Assembly: GCF_024172085.1 (NCBI RefSeq)
Contig: NZ_JAMZDZ010000001.1
Location: 7,316,001-7,380,000, forward strand
DNA: 64,000 bases
Reading direction: 5' to 3'
Source of the DNA: Hamadaea flava
GTDB taxonomy: Bacteria; Actinomycetota; Actinomycetes; Mycobacteriales; Micromonosporaceae
In this document: positions 1-7,795 of the stretch, in pieces
Numbering within the stretch: the first letter of the stretch is position 1
Layout: every line of letters starts with the position of its first letter
Notes under the pieces: generated by a model
Seen by the model: only the letters and a program-made list of their open reading frames with translations
Databases searched by the model: none
Told to the model about the DNA's origin: nothing
Made by a program: the position numbers and the translations under genes

Positions 1-518
1 GGCGGTTGCGGCAGCGTGACGCACCGGGTGAGGAACAGGAATCGGCGTAAGCCGTCGCGGCGGGCCCGGATCAGGCGATGGACCCGGATCGCGGCCTCGT
101 GACCGTGCTCGTCGACCCGATATGTGAAACTCTGCGAGAGCTTGACCGGATCGGCCAGGTCGGCCCGCGTCGCATCCAGCTTGGCGAGAGCACGCAGGAC
201 CGCGTCGGGCTGATGCCAGAACAGGTTCGGCGGCCGGACGTCGGGCGGCAGCGCCACGGCCCGGCGTCCCCGGGGCCGCCGTGGCCCGAGCAGCGCCGCC
301 AGCGCGCCCGGCGACTCGCCCAGGACTTCCTCCAAAGTGGCCAGCGCGGCCAGGGAAGAGGCCCGTTCCGGCCGGTTGCCGCCGTTCTGCCAGTAACTGA
401 GCGCGCTGGCGCTGACCGGCGTCCCGCGCTCGCGGAGCACCTCCGCCAACTCGTCGAGGCTACGGCCGCTGCGCTGGACGGCGACCCGCAACGCATCCCC
501 GAACGCGGTCACCCTCAC
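1..518 (-). CDS. XRE-family helix-turn-helix regulator (partial, 3' end off window)
   Basis: Read on the minus strand from GTG 518, with GGAG five bases upstream and an in-frame stop at 546-548, this frame stays open to the left edge (172 codons). The N-terminal ~70 residues look like an XRE/Cro HTH domain: FGDALRVAVQRSG, then SLDELAEVL, then SASALSYWQNG, followed by a helical stretch (SLAALATLEEVLG). The remainder is Arg/Leu-rich and unrecognised. Actinomycetes have many XRE proteins of this kind with a long C-terminal part of unknown role. Two other frames over the same bases give low-complexity Arg/Ser-rich translations and were discarded. A second in-frame GTG lies at 512. Confidence 0.7.
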   Translation of the reverse strand, partial: MRVTAFGDALRVAVQRSGRSLDELAEVLRERGTPVSASALSYWQNGGNRPERASSLAALATLEEVLGESPGALAALLGPRRPRGRRAVALPPDVRPPNLFWHQPDAVLRALAKLDATRADLADPVKLSQSFTYRVDEHGHEAAIRVHRLIRARRDGLRRFLFLTRCVTLPQP

Positions 519-668
519 CCGCTCTCCGCCGCCCCTTCCGCGCGATCATGAACTATCGGTCGTGATCGACCGGCGTGTCGTGTCCCGCGCGCCCTGATCG
601 ACTCCTCAGCGCCCTGATCATCAGGACGGTACATCCAGAGTTATCCAGATGGCTATGGCCTTCACGCG

Positions 669-696
669 TTGACGTACGCCGATGTCTGGCTAGGGT
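669..696 (+). promoter_or_regulatory. Housekeeping-type promoter for the phosphatase gene
   Basis: TTGACG (669-674) and TAGGGT (691-696) are separated by 16 bp, close to the actinobacterial primary sigma consensus. The implied transcript has a leader of about 110 nt before ATG 813. The preceding stretch 519-668 holds no gene, only two small palindromes (CGGTCG/CGACCG near 555-570 and CCTGAT/ATCAGG near 613-625). Confidence 0.55.
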
Positions 697-812
697 CGGT
701 GACACCGATCGCGACACGTGGCGCCACGCCGGGCGCGTCGATCGATGCGCCCGGACCACACTTCGCCGCCGCCCGGCCCACCGGCCGGCGCGGTCCCACC
801 TTGCGAGGAGCC

Positions 813-2972
813 ATGCCTAGTCCTCACCTGCGCCGCCGCCGTGGTGGCGCGGCCGCCCTCGCGGCCCTGCTGACGATCGCCGGACTCGTTCTGGCGGCCG
901 AACCCACTGCCGCCCGGCGCGCTTCCGGCCCCGACACCGTCGCCGAGATCGCCGAGCCGTCCGACCAGACCCCGCAGATCGCCGAGGCGGGCGCGGTCAC
1001 CCACCGGCTCGCCCTGTCCGGGCGGGCGGGGGCCACAGCGCAACCGGTCTGCCAGGACGGCGCCGCGTGGCTGCGGCTGCGGTTCACCGAGCTGACCCTG
1101 CGGGGCGGCGACACGATAACGCTTACCGGGCAGGACGGCCGGTCGCTCACGCTGAGCGCTCGCTCCTGGCCCGGCCGCGCCTTCCACACCCGGGCCTTCG
1201 CAGGCGGTTGCGTGCGAGTCGCGCCCGCGCTACGCGATCCCACCAGTCGGTACGCCGTCGACGCGGTCCAGTCCGGCAGTCAGTCGCTCGCCGCCGCGAC
1301 CGTGACCGTGGCCGCGGCCGGTGACATCTGCGGCACCGCCTGCAACCAGACCGACGACCTGGTGGCAGCCATGAATCCGACCGCCGTGATCACCATGGGC
1401 GACCAGGCCTACGAGAGCGGCACCCTCACCGAGTACAACACCAACTACAACCCGACATGGGGCCAGTTCAAGGCCATCACCTACCCAGTGCCGGGCAACC
1501 ACGAGTACAACACCTCCGGCGCGGCCGGCTACTTCGACTACTTCAACGGCACCGGCAATCAGACCGGCCGGGCGGGGGATCGCAGCAAGGGTTATTACAG
1601 CTTCGACGTCGGTGACTGGCATTTCGTCGCGCTCAACTCCAACATCTCCACCGCCGCTGGATCGGCGCAGGAACAGTGGCTGCGTACGGATCTGGTGGCC
1701 ACCACGAAGCCGTGCACCGCGGCGTTCTGGCACCATCCCCGCTTCGCCAAGGGAAACTACGGCGACAACACGGCCGTCCGGCCGCTGTTCCAAGCGTTGT
1801 ACGACAATCGCGCCGACCTCGTCCTCAACGGACACGACCACAACTACGTCCGGTACGCGATGTCCCGGCCGGACGGCGTCAAGGACACCGTCAACGGCGT
1901 ACGGGAGTTGCTGATCGGCACCGGCGGCCGAGCGCTCTACACCAGCACGAGCACGACCTCCGCGACCGTGGAGGCGAGCAACAACGCCACCTTCGGCGTC
2001 GGGCGGCTGACCCTGACCGCGACCGGCTACACCGCGGCGTTCGTGCCCGTGGCTGGGCGCACCTTCACCGATTCGGTCACCGGCACCTGCAAAAAGGCCG
2101 CCGCGACACCCGACTTCGCGGTGACGGCGAACCCGGCGTCGCTGGCCGTCACCCGAGGCGCCAGCACGTCGACGACGGTGAGCGTGTCGAGCACCGGCGG
2201 CTTCTCCGCGGCGACCGCCCTGTCGGTCAGCGGCCTGCCCACCGGCGTCACCGCGTCCTTCTCGCCCACCAGCGTCACCCCGCCGGCCAATGGTGCGGCG
2301 ACCGCGGCCTTGACCCTGACCGCGTCGTCGACCGCGACCACCGGTTCGGCGACGCTGACCGTCTCCGGCGTCTCGGGGGCGACCACCCGCACCGCCACCC
2401 TGCCGCTCACCGTCAGCGCGAGCAGCACGACGGTCTTCTCGGACGACTTCGAGACCGACAAAGGCTGGACGGTCAATCCGTCCGGCACCGACACCGCCAC
2501 GGCCGGGCTGATCGAGCGCGGCGTCGCGGAGCAGACCACCTCCACCTACAGCAACCAGATCAAGCAGCTGGGTACGCCGACCAGCGGAACCAGCTGCCTG
2601 GTCACCGGCCGGCTGGCCGGATCGTCCTACGGCGCCAATGACCTCGACGGCGGCGTCACCTCCATCCGTTCCCCGTTGATCACGCTGCCCGCTGGAACGT
2701 CGACGCTGAGCCTGAAGTACAACCTGGCCCACGGCGACAACTCCAGCGCCGACGACTATCTGCGGGTGTCCGTCGTCGACGGCACGACCGTGACCGTCGT
2801 CGTCCAGCGGCTCGGCAGCGCGACCGAGGTCGCCGGAGCCTGGCAGACCGCGACCGCCGACCTCTCGGCGTACGCGGGACGGTCGATCCGGCTGCTCGTG
2901 AGCGTGGCTGACGCCGGCACCGGCAGCCTTCTGGAAGCACAGGTCGACGACATAGCCGTCGCCGGCAGCTGA
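813..2972 (+). CDS. Secreted metallophosphoesterase (purple acid phosphatase-like)
   Basis: A 719-residue exported phosphoesterase of the calcineurin-like superfamily. A signal peptide (RRRR then a hydrophobic core, residues 5-30) is followed by the five metallophosphoesterase motifs in order: GDI (D171), GDQAYESG (D197), GNHEY (N229, H230), HHP (H307, H308) and GHDH (H341, H343). These residues build the dinuclear metal site. After the catalytic domain comes an Ala/Ser/Thr-rich Ig-like domain (about 430-545) and a C-terminal jelly-roll region starting FSDDFETDKGW (about 548-719) that resembles domains appended to secreted zinc carboxypeptidases. ATG 813 was chosen over upstream TTG 669 because GCGAGGAG lies just ahead and the signal peptide begins there. 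Extracellular phosphate scavenging is the likely role; the substrate cannot be told. Confidence 0.85.
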   Translation: MPSPHLRRRRGGAAALAALLTIAGLVLAAEPTAARRASGPDTVAEIAEPSDQTPQIAEAGAVTHRLALSGRAGATAQPVCQDGAAWLRLRFTELTLRGGDTITLTGQDGRSLTLSARSWPGRAFHTRAFAGGCVRVAPALRDPTSRYAVDAVQSGSQSLAAATVTVAAAGDICGTACNQTDDLVAAMNPTAVITMGDQAYESGTLTEYNTNYNPTWGQFKAITYPVPGNHEYNTSGAAGYFDYFNGTGNQTGRAGDRSKGYYSFDVGDWHFVALNSNISTAAGSAQEQWLRTDLVATTKPCTAAFWHHPRFAKGNYGDNTAVRPLFQALYDNRADLVLNGHDHNYVRYAMSRPDGVKDTVNGVRELLIGTGGRALYTSTSTTSATVEASNNATFGVGRLTLTATGYTAAFVPVAGRTFTDSVTGTCKKAAATPDFAVTANPASLAVTRGASTSTTVSVSSTGGFSAATALSVSGLPTGVTASFSPTSVTPPANGAATAALTLTASSTATTGSATLTVSGVSGATTRTATLPLTVSASSTTVFSDDFETDKGWTVNPSGTDTATAGLIERGVAEQTTSTYSNQIKQLGTPTSGTSCLVTGRLAGSSYGANDLDGGVTSIRSPLITLPAGTSTLSLKYNLAHGDNSSADDYLRVSVVDGTTVTVVVQRLGSATEVAGAWQTATADLSAYAGRSIRLLVSVADAGTGSLLEAQVDDIAVAGS

Positions 2973-2978
2973 TCACCA

Positions 2979-3012
2979 GTCCGGCCGCCTGCCGTCCAGC
3001 GGGCGGCCGGAC
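2979..3012 (+). terminator. Hairpin between phosphatase and TolB-like gene
   Basis: Perfect 11-bp arms (GTCCGGCCGCC at 2979-2989 and its complement at 3002-3012) begin 6 nt after the phosphatase stop codon and end about 8 nt before the next ribosome binding site. It could terminate or attenuate transcription into the next gene. Confidence 0.55.
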
Positions 3013-3034
3013 CCCCTTCCCTCCGGAGGACACG

Positions 3035-3976
3035 ATGCGTGTCAGGCACACCGTGAGCGCCGCCGCGCTCGCCGTCGTCATCAGCATCACCGCCGGGTAC
3101 GCCGGCTGGCTGTCGTTCGACCATCGCTCCGCTGCCGCGCCACCACGAGTGGACCCCGGTCGCGGCGACACGATGATCTACCTGGACGCCGAGGCGCGAG
3201 TACGGCAGGCCACCAGAGCCGACCCAGCCCACCCGTTCGCCGAGGGGCCCACCTGCCATCGGGCGTACGCCGCCGCCGGGACGCTGATCTGCCTGCGCCC
3301 GGCCGACGGCGTGCCGGACGCGTACGAGGCGGCGATCTTCGACCGGAACCTGGTGCTGCGCAAGCGAATCGACCTCTGGGGTACGCCCAGCCGAGCCCGC
3401 GTCTCACCGAGCGGCCACCTGATCGCCTGGACGGTGTTCCACTCCGGCGACTCCTATCTGCTGGCCGGACAGTTCTCCACCATCGCCGGCATCTACGACC
3501 TGACGACCGGCGAACACCACGGCTCGCTCGAAGACTTCACCGCCCGCGTCGACGGCGTCACAGTGACCTCCACCCACGTGAACTACTGGGGGATCACGTT
3601 TGCCGCAGACGACCACACCTTCTACGCCACCATGGGCATCGACGGCCAGACCTGGCTGGTCCGCGGCGACCTTCGCGACCGAACCCTCACCGCGCTCCAG
3701 GGGAACGTCGAATGCCCGTCGCTGTCACCGGACGGCACTCGAATCGCGTACAAGAAGAAAATCGGGGGACACTGGCGCCTCCACGTGCTGGACCTGACGA
3801 CGGGCCGGCAGACGCCCTTGGCCGAGCAGCGCGACGTGGACGACCAGGCCGCGTGGCTGGACACGCAGACGGTCGCCTACCGCCAGAACGGTGGGGTCTT
3901 CGCGGTGCCCGCCGACGGCACCGGAACTGCCCGCCTGTTGCTGCCCGGCGCATCCTCCCCAGCATCGCTGCCCTGA
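3035..3976 (+). CDS. Exported TolB-like beta-propeller protein
   Basis: A 313-residue protein with one N-terminal hydrophobic segment (about 7-27, AAALAVVISITAGYAGWLSF) that is a signal anchor or signal peptide. The rest is a chain of short beta repeats ending in motifs such as LSPDGTRIAYKKK and TFYATMGIDGQTW, the WD40/TolB-like (PD40) propeller pattern. Start ATG 3035 has CTCCGGAGGA six bases upstream. It follows the phosphatase gene by 62 nt in the same direction, with a hairpin between. It probably works outside the membrane as a binding or scaffold protein; no catalytic motif is visible. Confidence 0.65.
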   Translation: MRVRHTVSAAALAVVISITAGYAGWLSFDHRSAAAPPRVDPGRGDTMIYLDAEARVRQATRADPAHPFAEGPTCHRAYAAAGTLICLRPADGVPDAYEAAIFDRNLVLRKRIDLWGTPSRARVSPSGHLIAWTVFHSGDSYLLAGQFSTIAGIYDLTTGEHHGSLEDFTARVDGVTVTSTHVNYWGITFAADDHTFYATMGIDGQTWLVRGDLRDRTLTALQGNVECPSLSPDGTRIAYKKKIGGHWRLHVLDLTTGRQTPLAEQRDVDDQAAWLDTQTVAYRQNGGVFAVPADGTGTARLLLPGASSPASLP

Positions 3977-3990
3977 TCCCGCAACACCGG

Positions 3991-3996
3991 TACTGT
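3991..3996 (+). promoter_or_regulatory. -10 box of the zinc-ribbon-like gene
   Basis: TACTGT begins 13 nt before ATG 4004 and no Shine-Dalgarno sequence lies between, so the transcript probably starts at or next to the start codon. Confidence 0.45.
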
Positions 3997-4003
3997 CGCG
4001 CTC

Positions 4004-4417
4004 ATGACCGGGGCCGAGCTGAACGAACCATGCGCGACCTGCGGCGAGTCGATGGCCGGGTACGTCTCCGAGGCGATCGCGGGGCACCGGCTCGTCTGGG
4101 CGGTGTCGATGCGATGCGACGGATGTGGCGCTGCCCTCGAAATCGACGACAGCGGCGAGATGCCCGCGCCTGTGCGGGCGGCGCTAGTCGCACGAGTGGG
4201 TCTGGTCCGGCTGCACGTCGAACCGGAGTCCGCCCGGGGACTTCGCGTGCCGCTGCTTGCGGTGTTCCGGAAGCAGGGCATGACATATAGCGAAGCGATC
4301 GCTGCTTACAACGACATCATCGCTGGTGGCGTCGCCGGGACGCCCGCCGAGATGAAGCTGCTCGCAGGACTGGTGAATGCGACGGGAGCGACCCCGGTGC
4401 TGCGAGTCGTGGTTTAG
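4004..4417 (+). CDS. Hypothetical protein with two CxxC pairs
   Basis: A 137-residue cytoplasmic protein that I do not recognise. Near the N terminus CATC and, about 25 residues later, CDGC form two CxxC knuckles, suggesting a small zinc ribbon. The rest is a compact alpha/beta domain (LLAVFRKQGMTYSEAIAAYNDIIAGG). It is preceded by a TACTGT box at leaderless spacing. The same frame stays open after the TAG stop as far as 4558, which may be a remnant (separate entry). No functional assignment is possible from sequence or neighbours. Confidence 0.6.
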   Translation: MTGAELNEPCATCGESMAGYVSEAIAGHRLVWAVSMRCDGCGAALEIDDSGEMPAPVRAALVARVGLVRLHVEPESARGLRVPLLAVFRKQGMTYSEAIAAYNDIIAGGVAGTPAEMKLLAGLVNATGATPVLRVVV

Positions 4418-4558
4418 ATCCGACGGATTCCTCGGACAACGACGCGGAGTTGGCACGACGGCGACGAACGCGTGCACCCGTTGCGGCTGGCGGCATTCGA
4501 CATCGAAGGCATCGAACGCTCGCTCGCAGCCTTCGCCGCCGACAAGTACATTCCCTAG
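4418..4558 (+). pseudogene. Possible coding remnant in frame after the CxxC gene
   Basis: Directly after the TAG ending the preceding gene the same frame stays open for 46 codons to TAG 4556-4558. Its last part (HPLRLAAFDIEGIERSLAAF...) has the composition of real protein, unlike typical off-frame translation here. The only start is GTG 4472, without a ribosome binding site. It may be the tail of a decayed or truncated gene. Confidence 0.25.
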
Positions 4559-4629
4559 CGGTCCTCTGTCGCCGATCGTGTCACTCGGGTGGCGCGGCAA
4601 GCATGCGCTGAAGCTGGTGATCGAAGGGT

Positions 4630-5421
4630 CTATGCCGTAAGCGTCGGTTTGCGGCCCGACCAGACGGGGTTGACGCGTCGTAGGACGAAGTCCTTCGCTT
4701 GCAGCGCAAGCATTCGGTCGTGGAACTCGGCGCGGCGGGCGTCCGGCAGATCGTCGATGAAGGCTCGATATCCGTGCGTCAGCGACCAGCGCCAGAGGGC
4801 TTCGGCGTCGTCGAACGGGATGGCGACCTCGGCGAAGTCCTCGCGCAGGTCGACGAAGCCCGCGTCCTCCAGCATGTCTGCCGCGTCGTCCCACTTGCCG
4901 ATGCTGCCGTTGGGCGGCAGGTAGGCGGTGAACTCGGCGAACAGTTCGTTGAGGCGTACGCCCAGCTCGTCGGCGGCTGACACGGTCGGCCCGCCCTTGC
5001 TCCGTTCGCTGCCGCCGGTGAACGCGAATCGGCCGCCGGGTTTGAGGACCCGGTACGCCTCGGCCACTCCGGCCGCCGGATCGTCGAGCAGGTGGATGAC
5101 GAACGATGAGGCGACAACGTCGAAGCTGTCGTCCGCAAACGCGAGCGCCTGGGCGTCCATCGTGTGCACCTCGGCGTCCGGAAATGTGGCAGCGAGGCGG
5201 CGCACCATGCCGGGTGCGGCGTCGATCGCGGTGACGTGGCAGCCTCGGGCGAGCGCGGGTGCCGTCAGCGCTCCACGTCCGGCACCGAGATCCAGCAGCC
5301 GGGCGCCCGGCGGTGGGTCGATCGTCGCCATGATGGCCGCGCCGAACGAGGCGAAGAAGGGCACGACTTCGTCGTAGTCGGCTGAGACGCGATCGAACAG
5401 CTCCCACGATGACCCGTTCAT
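4630..5421 (-). CDS. Class I SAM-dependent methyltransferase
   Basis: 263 residues with the Rossmann methyltransferase pattern: motif I LLDLGAGRGAL (residues 42-52), an acidic residue after the second strand (TAIDAAPGM), motif II DAQALAFADDSFDVV, then FVIHLLDDP and YRVLKPGGRFAF, as in the Methyltransf_11 group. The start was set at ATG 5421 (MNGSSWELFD) because the upstream part of the frame is basic and non-conserved, although no strong ribosome binding site is visible. It lies tail-to-tail with the CxxC gene and 67 nt from the LysR gene on the same strand. The acceptor substrate is unknown. Confidence 0.8.
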   Translation of the reverse strand: MNGSSWELFDRVSADYDEVVPFFASFGAAIMATIDPPPGARLLDLGAGRGALTAPALARGCHVTAIDAAPGMVRRLAATFPDAEVHTMDAQALAFADDSFDVVASSFVIHLLDDPAAGVAEAYRVLKPGGRFAFTGGSERSKGGPTVSAADELGVRLNELFAEFTAYLPPNGSIGKWDDAADMLEDAGFVDLREDFAEVAIPFDDAEALWRWSLTHGYRAFIDDLPDARRAEFHDRMLALQAKDFVLRRVNPVWSGRKPTLTA

Positions 5422-5488
5422 GGTCCGAGATGGTGGCGGATCCGGCCCGCCCCGGCAACAGATATTCCAACCCCGCGTTCGGTGTCGG

Positions 5489-6328
5489 TTAGCAGCGTGT
5501 CGCGGTGCGGACGAGCTGGGCAACCGCTTTGGACCTGCTGTGAGGTGGCCAAGCGATGACGGTCGTGACGGCCGGTGCGTCCGGCACGGGCACGGCGGCG
5601 TGACCGTCGCGTAGCTGGGTTCGCAGCGACTCGGGCACGACCGCGCAGGCCAGTCCGAGCGCGATCAGCTGGAGTAGTTGGGTATGGTCGCGCACCTGCG
5701 GGCCGGGGCCGTCGGGATAGCTGCCATCCCGGCCTGGCCAGCGCGGCAGGGGCAGGTCCGTCAGGGCCTTGACCTCGGCCAATGACACGTTCGCCCGGTT
5801 GGCGAGGGGATGGCCCGCGGGCAGGACCACGACCTGCTGCTCGGTGTGCAGATCCTCGCTGTCGAATCCGGCTGTCGTGTCGTAAGGCCGGTGGAGCAGA
5901 GCAACGTCGGCCTGCCCGGTGCGCAGCAGATCCTCCGGCTGGCCGGGCCCGCACAGCATCACCTCGACGGCCACGGCGCCCGGTTCGGCGGCGTAGGCGT
6001 GCAGCAGCTTCGACAACAGGTCGCTGGACGCTCCGGCCTTGGTGGCCAGCACCATGCCGGGTTGGCCGGCGACGGCACGGCGAGTTCGCCGCTCGGCGGC
6101 TTCGACCGCGTCGAGTGCGGCTCGGGCCTCCCGCAGCAGCACCGACCCTGCCTCGGTCAATGCGATGGCACGAGTGGTGCGGTGCAGCAGGACGACTCCG
6201 AGTCGCCGTTCGAGCTGCTGGATCGCCCGCGACAGCGGTGGCTGCGCCATCGCGAGCCGTTGTGCCGCCCGCCCGAAGTGCAACTCCTCGGCCACAGCGA
6301 CGAAGTATCGCATCTCCCGCGTCTCCAC
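5489..6328 (-). CDS. LysR-family transcriptional regulator
   Basis: 279 residues with the standard LysR layout: an N-terminal winged HTH (residues 5-65, with AEELHFGRAAQRLAMAQPPLSRAIQQLERRLG) and a two-subdomain effector-binding region (about 90-279). GTG 6328 fits the family start (VETREMRYFVAVAEE) and lies exactly 12 nt after a TACCAT -10 box, so the mRNA is probably leaderless. It is divergent from the SDR gene at 6434, the classic LysR/target arrangement, with an ATACC-N5-GGTAT palindrome between. It most likely regulates that gene in response to a small molecule. Confidence 0.87.
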   Translation of the reverse strand: METREMRYFVAVAEELHFGRAAQRLAMAQPPLSRAIQQLERRLGVVLLHRTTRAIALTEAGSVLLREARAALDAVEAAERRTRRAVAGQPGMVLATKAGASSDLLSKLLHAYAAEPGAVAVEVMLCGPGQPEDLLRTGQADVALLHRPYDTTAGFDSEDLHTEQQVVVLPAGHPLANRANVSLAEVKALTDLPLPRWPGRDGSYPDGPGPQVRDHTQLLQLIALGLACAVVPESLRTQLRDGHAAVPVPDAPAVTTVIAWPPHSRSKAVAQLVRTATRC

Positions 6329-6334
6329 CCGGGC

Positions 6335-6340
6335 ATGGTA
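6335..6340 (-). promoter_or_regulatory. -10 box of the LysR gene
   Basis: TACCAT on the minus strand begins 12 nt upstream of GTG 6328. This supports the GTG start over the upstream in-frame GTG at 6355. Confidence 0.45.
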
Positions 6341-6360
6341 TCCGGCGATGACCACGACTT

Positions 6361-6375
6361 ATACCCGTGCGGTAT
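6361..6375. promoter_or_regulatory. LysR-box operator
   Basis: ATACC-CGTGC-GGTAT is a perfect palindrome of the LysR form (interrupted dyad, T-N11-A type). A further GGTAT half-site lies at 6337-6341 over the LysR -10 box. The position suits autorepression together with control of the SDR gene. Confidence 0.5.
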
Positions 6376-6433
6376 TACCGCCCACCCGATCGGTCTTGGA
6401 CGCCGTACCCGGAGCCGCAGCAGGATCGGCGGT

Positions 6434-7159
6434 GTGAGTGAACAGACGATTGCGCTGGTGACCGGCGCTAACAAGGGAATCGGATACGAGATCGCCGCGG
6501 GCCTGGGCGCGCTCGGCTGGCGAATCGGTGTGGGTGCGCGCGATCGGCAACGCCGCGACACCGCGGTGGAGAAGCTGCTCGCGGCCGGGATCGATGCGTT
6601 CGGGGTGCCGCTCGACGTGACCGACGACGTGAGTGTGGCCGCGGCGGCCGAGGTGATCGCCGACCATGCCGGAGGGCTCGACGTCCTGGTCAACAATGCC
6701 GCGATCACCGGCGGTATGCCGCAGACGCCGACCACGGTCGATCCTGCGACCGTGCGAGCTGTCGTGGAGACCAACGTGATCGGGGTCATCCGGGTCACGA
6801 ACGCGATGCTGCCGATGCTGCGCGCCTCGGCCGCACCGCGGATCGTCAACATGTCCAGCAGCGTCGGCTCGCTGGCCCTGCAGACCACGCCCGGCATCGA
6901 CATGGGCCCGGTGCCGGCCGCCTACTTGGCCTCGAAGACCTTCCTCAACGCCCTCACCATCCAATACGTCAGGGAACTGGCCGACACCAACATCCTGATC
7001 AACTCCGGCTGTCCCGGGTTCACCGCCACCGACCTCAACGGGTTTCGCGGCGTCCGTACGCCGGAACAGGGTGCGGCCATCGCAATTCGCCTCGCGACCC
7101 TGCCCGACGACGGGCCGACCGGCGGATTCTTCGACGACGCCGGAACGGTGCCCTGGTGA
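6434..7159 (+). CDS. Short-chain dehydrogenase/reductase
   Basis: 241 residues, the usual length for a classical SDR. The cofactor motif TGANKGIG (10-17), NNA (87-89) and the catalytic set Ser 141-143, Tyr164 and Lys168 (YLASK) are present. The segment after the active site (SGCPGFTATDLNG) resembles plant-type and actinobacterial carbonyl reductases of the NAD(P)H family. Start GTG 6434 gives VSEQTIALVTG; no clear ribosome binding site is present. Its position opposite the LysR gene suggests inducible reduction of a carbonyl compound, substrate unknown. Confidence 0.85.
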   Translation: MSEQTIALVTGANKGIGYEIAAGLGALGWRIGVGARDRQRRDTAVEKLLAAGIDAFGVPLDVTDDVSVAAAAEVIADHAGGLDVLVNNAAITGGMPQTPTTVDPATVRAVVETNVIGVIRVTNAMLPMLRASAAPRIVNMSSSVGSLALQTTPGIDMGPVPAAYLASKTFLNALTIQYVRELADTNILINSGCPGFTATDLNGFRGVRTPEQGAAIAIRLATLPDDGPTGGFFDDAGTVPW

Positions 7160-7205
7160 CGGGCACCCCGGTCATCGAGGATCTGCGCTCAGGTACGCCT
7201 TTCGG

Positions 7206-7239
7206 CCGCTGAATCACTGATCACCAGTGCGGTCAGCGG
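7206..7239. terminator. Nested hairpin between convergent genes
   Basis: An outer pair CCGCTGA/TCAGCGG (7206-7212, 7233-7239) encloses an inner pair CACTG/CAGTG (7215-7219, 7225-7229). It lies between the SDR stop and the end of the minus-strand membrane gene, whose stop codon is inside the right arm. Likely a bidirectional terminator. Confidence 0.5.
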
Positions 7240-7703
7240 ATGGCGAAGAGCCGGTCCGACGGGTCGACCACAGCGCCCAGCACGACGCCGGGCACCAGCG
7301 CGACGTCGACCGGGCGGGTCGTCTCCGCCTCGAACGCGACGAATCCCGGCCCGCTGACGCGTACGCAGAGCTTCAGCGCCGGATCCTCGTCGCCGAGGTG
7401 GTTCGCCACGGTCAGAATCTCCGCCGTCGCGGCGACGCCGGCGGCCGCGAGCTGGCGGGCATCGCGGCGCGAGCGATTGACGACGCGAAAGCCGAACATG
7501 CCGAAGCCGACGCCGACGATCGTCGTCAGCACGCCGCCGGCGAGCAGACCCCAAGTGTCCTGAGTGGACAGCTTCCCGGCTTGCGACACGTCGGCGGCGA
7601 GCAGGATCGGCCCCGGTAGGCAGATCGCCAGAAAGGCCACCCGGCACAGGAATGCGCCGACCGGGCCGATGCTGCGTTCGGCCTCACGGGGCGTACTCGT
7701 CAT
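7233..7703 (-). CDS. Small integral membrane protein, unknown function
   Basis: 156 residues with two membrane segments (about 17-37, AFLCRVAFLAICLPGPILLAA, and 51-73, WGLLAGGVLTTIVGVGFGMFGF). A basic loop (VVNRSRRDAR) follows, then a soluble C-terminal domain of beta strands (AEILTVANHLGDEDPALKLCVRVSG). The layout is reminiscent of DUF3592-like membrane proteins, but I cannot assign it. A TAGATT box 12 nt before ATG 7703 suggests a leaderless transcript. It is convergent with the SDR gene and divergent from the haloperoxidase gene. Confidence 0.65.
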   Translation of the reverse strand: MTSTPREAERSIGPVGAFLCRVAFLAICLPGPILLAADVSQAGKLSTQDTWGLLAGGVLTTIVGVGFGMFGFRVVNRSRRDARQLAAAGVAATAEILTVANHLGDEDPALKLCVRVSGPGFVAFEAETTRPVDVALVPGVVLGAVVDPSDRLFAIR

Positions 7704-7709
7704 GGGAGC

Positions 7710-7715
7710 AATCTA
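7710..7715 (-). promoter_or_regulatory. -10 box of the membrane protein gene
   Basis: TAGATT on the minus strand begins 12 nt upstream of ATG 7703, with no ribosome binding site between. Confidence 0.4.
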
Positions 7716-7795
7716 CTGCCTCCGCTTGGTGATCAAGGAGTGCGAATGGTTCGATAGTGAGCGGCGAGCTCATCGAATCCGGACGGGGAGGATTT

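Noticed and set aside
1230-2732. Antisense open frame of 500 codons opposite the phosphatase
   Set aside because: Arg/Gly-rich shadow frame; the plus strand carries all five metallophosphoesterase motifs and a signal peptide.
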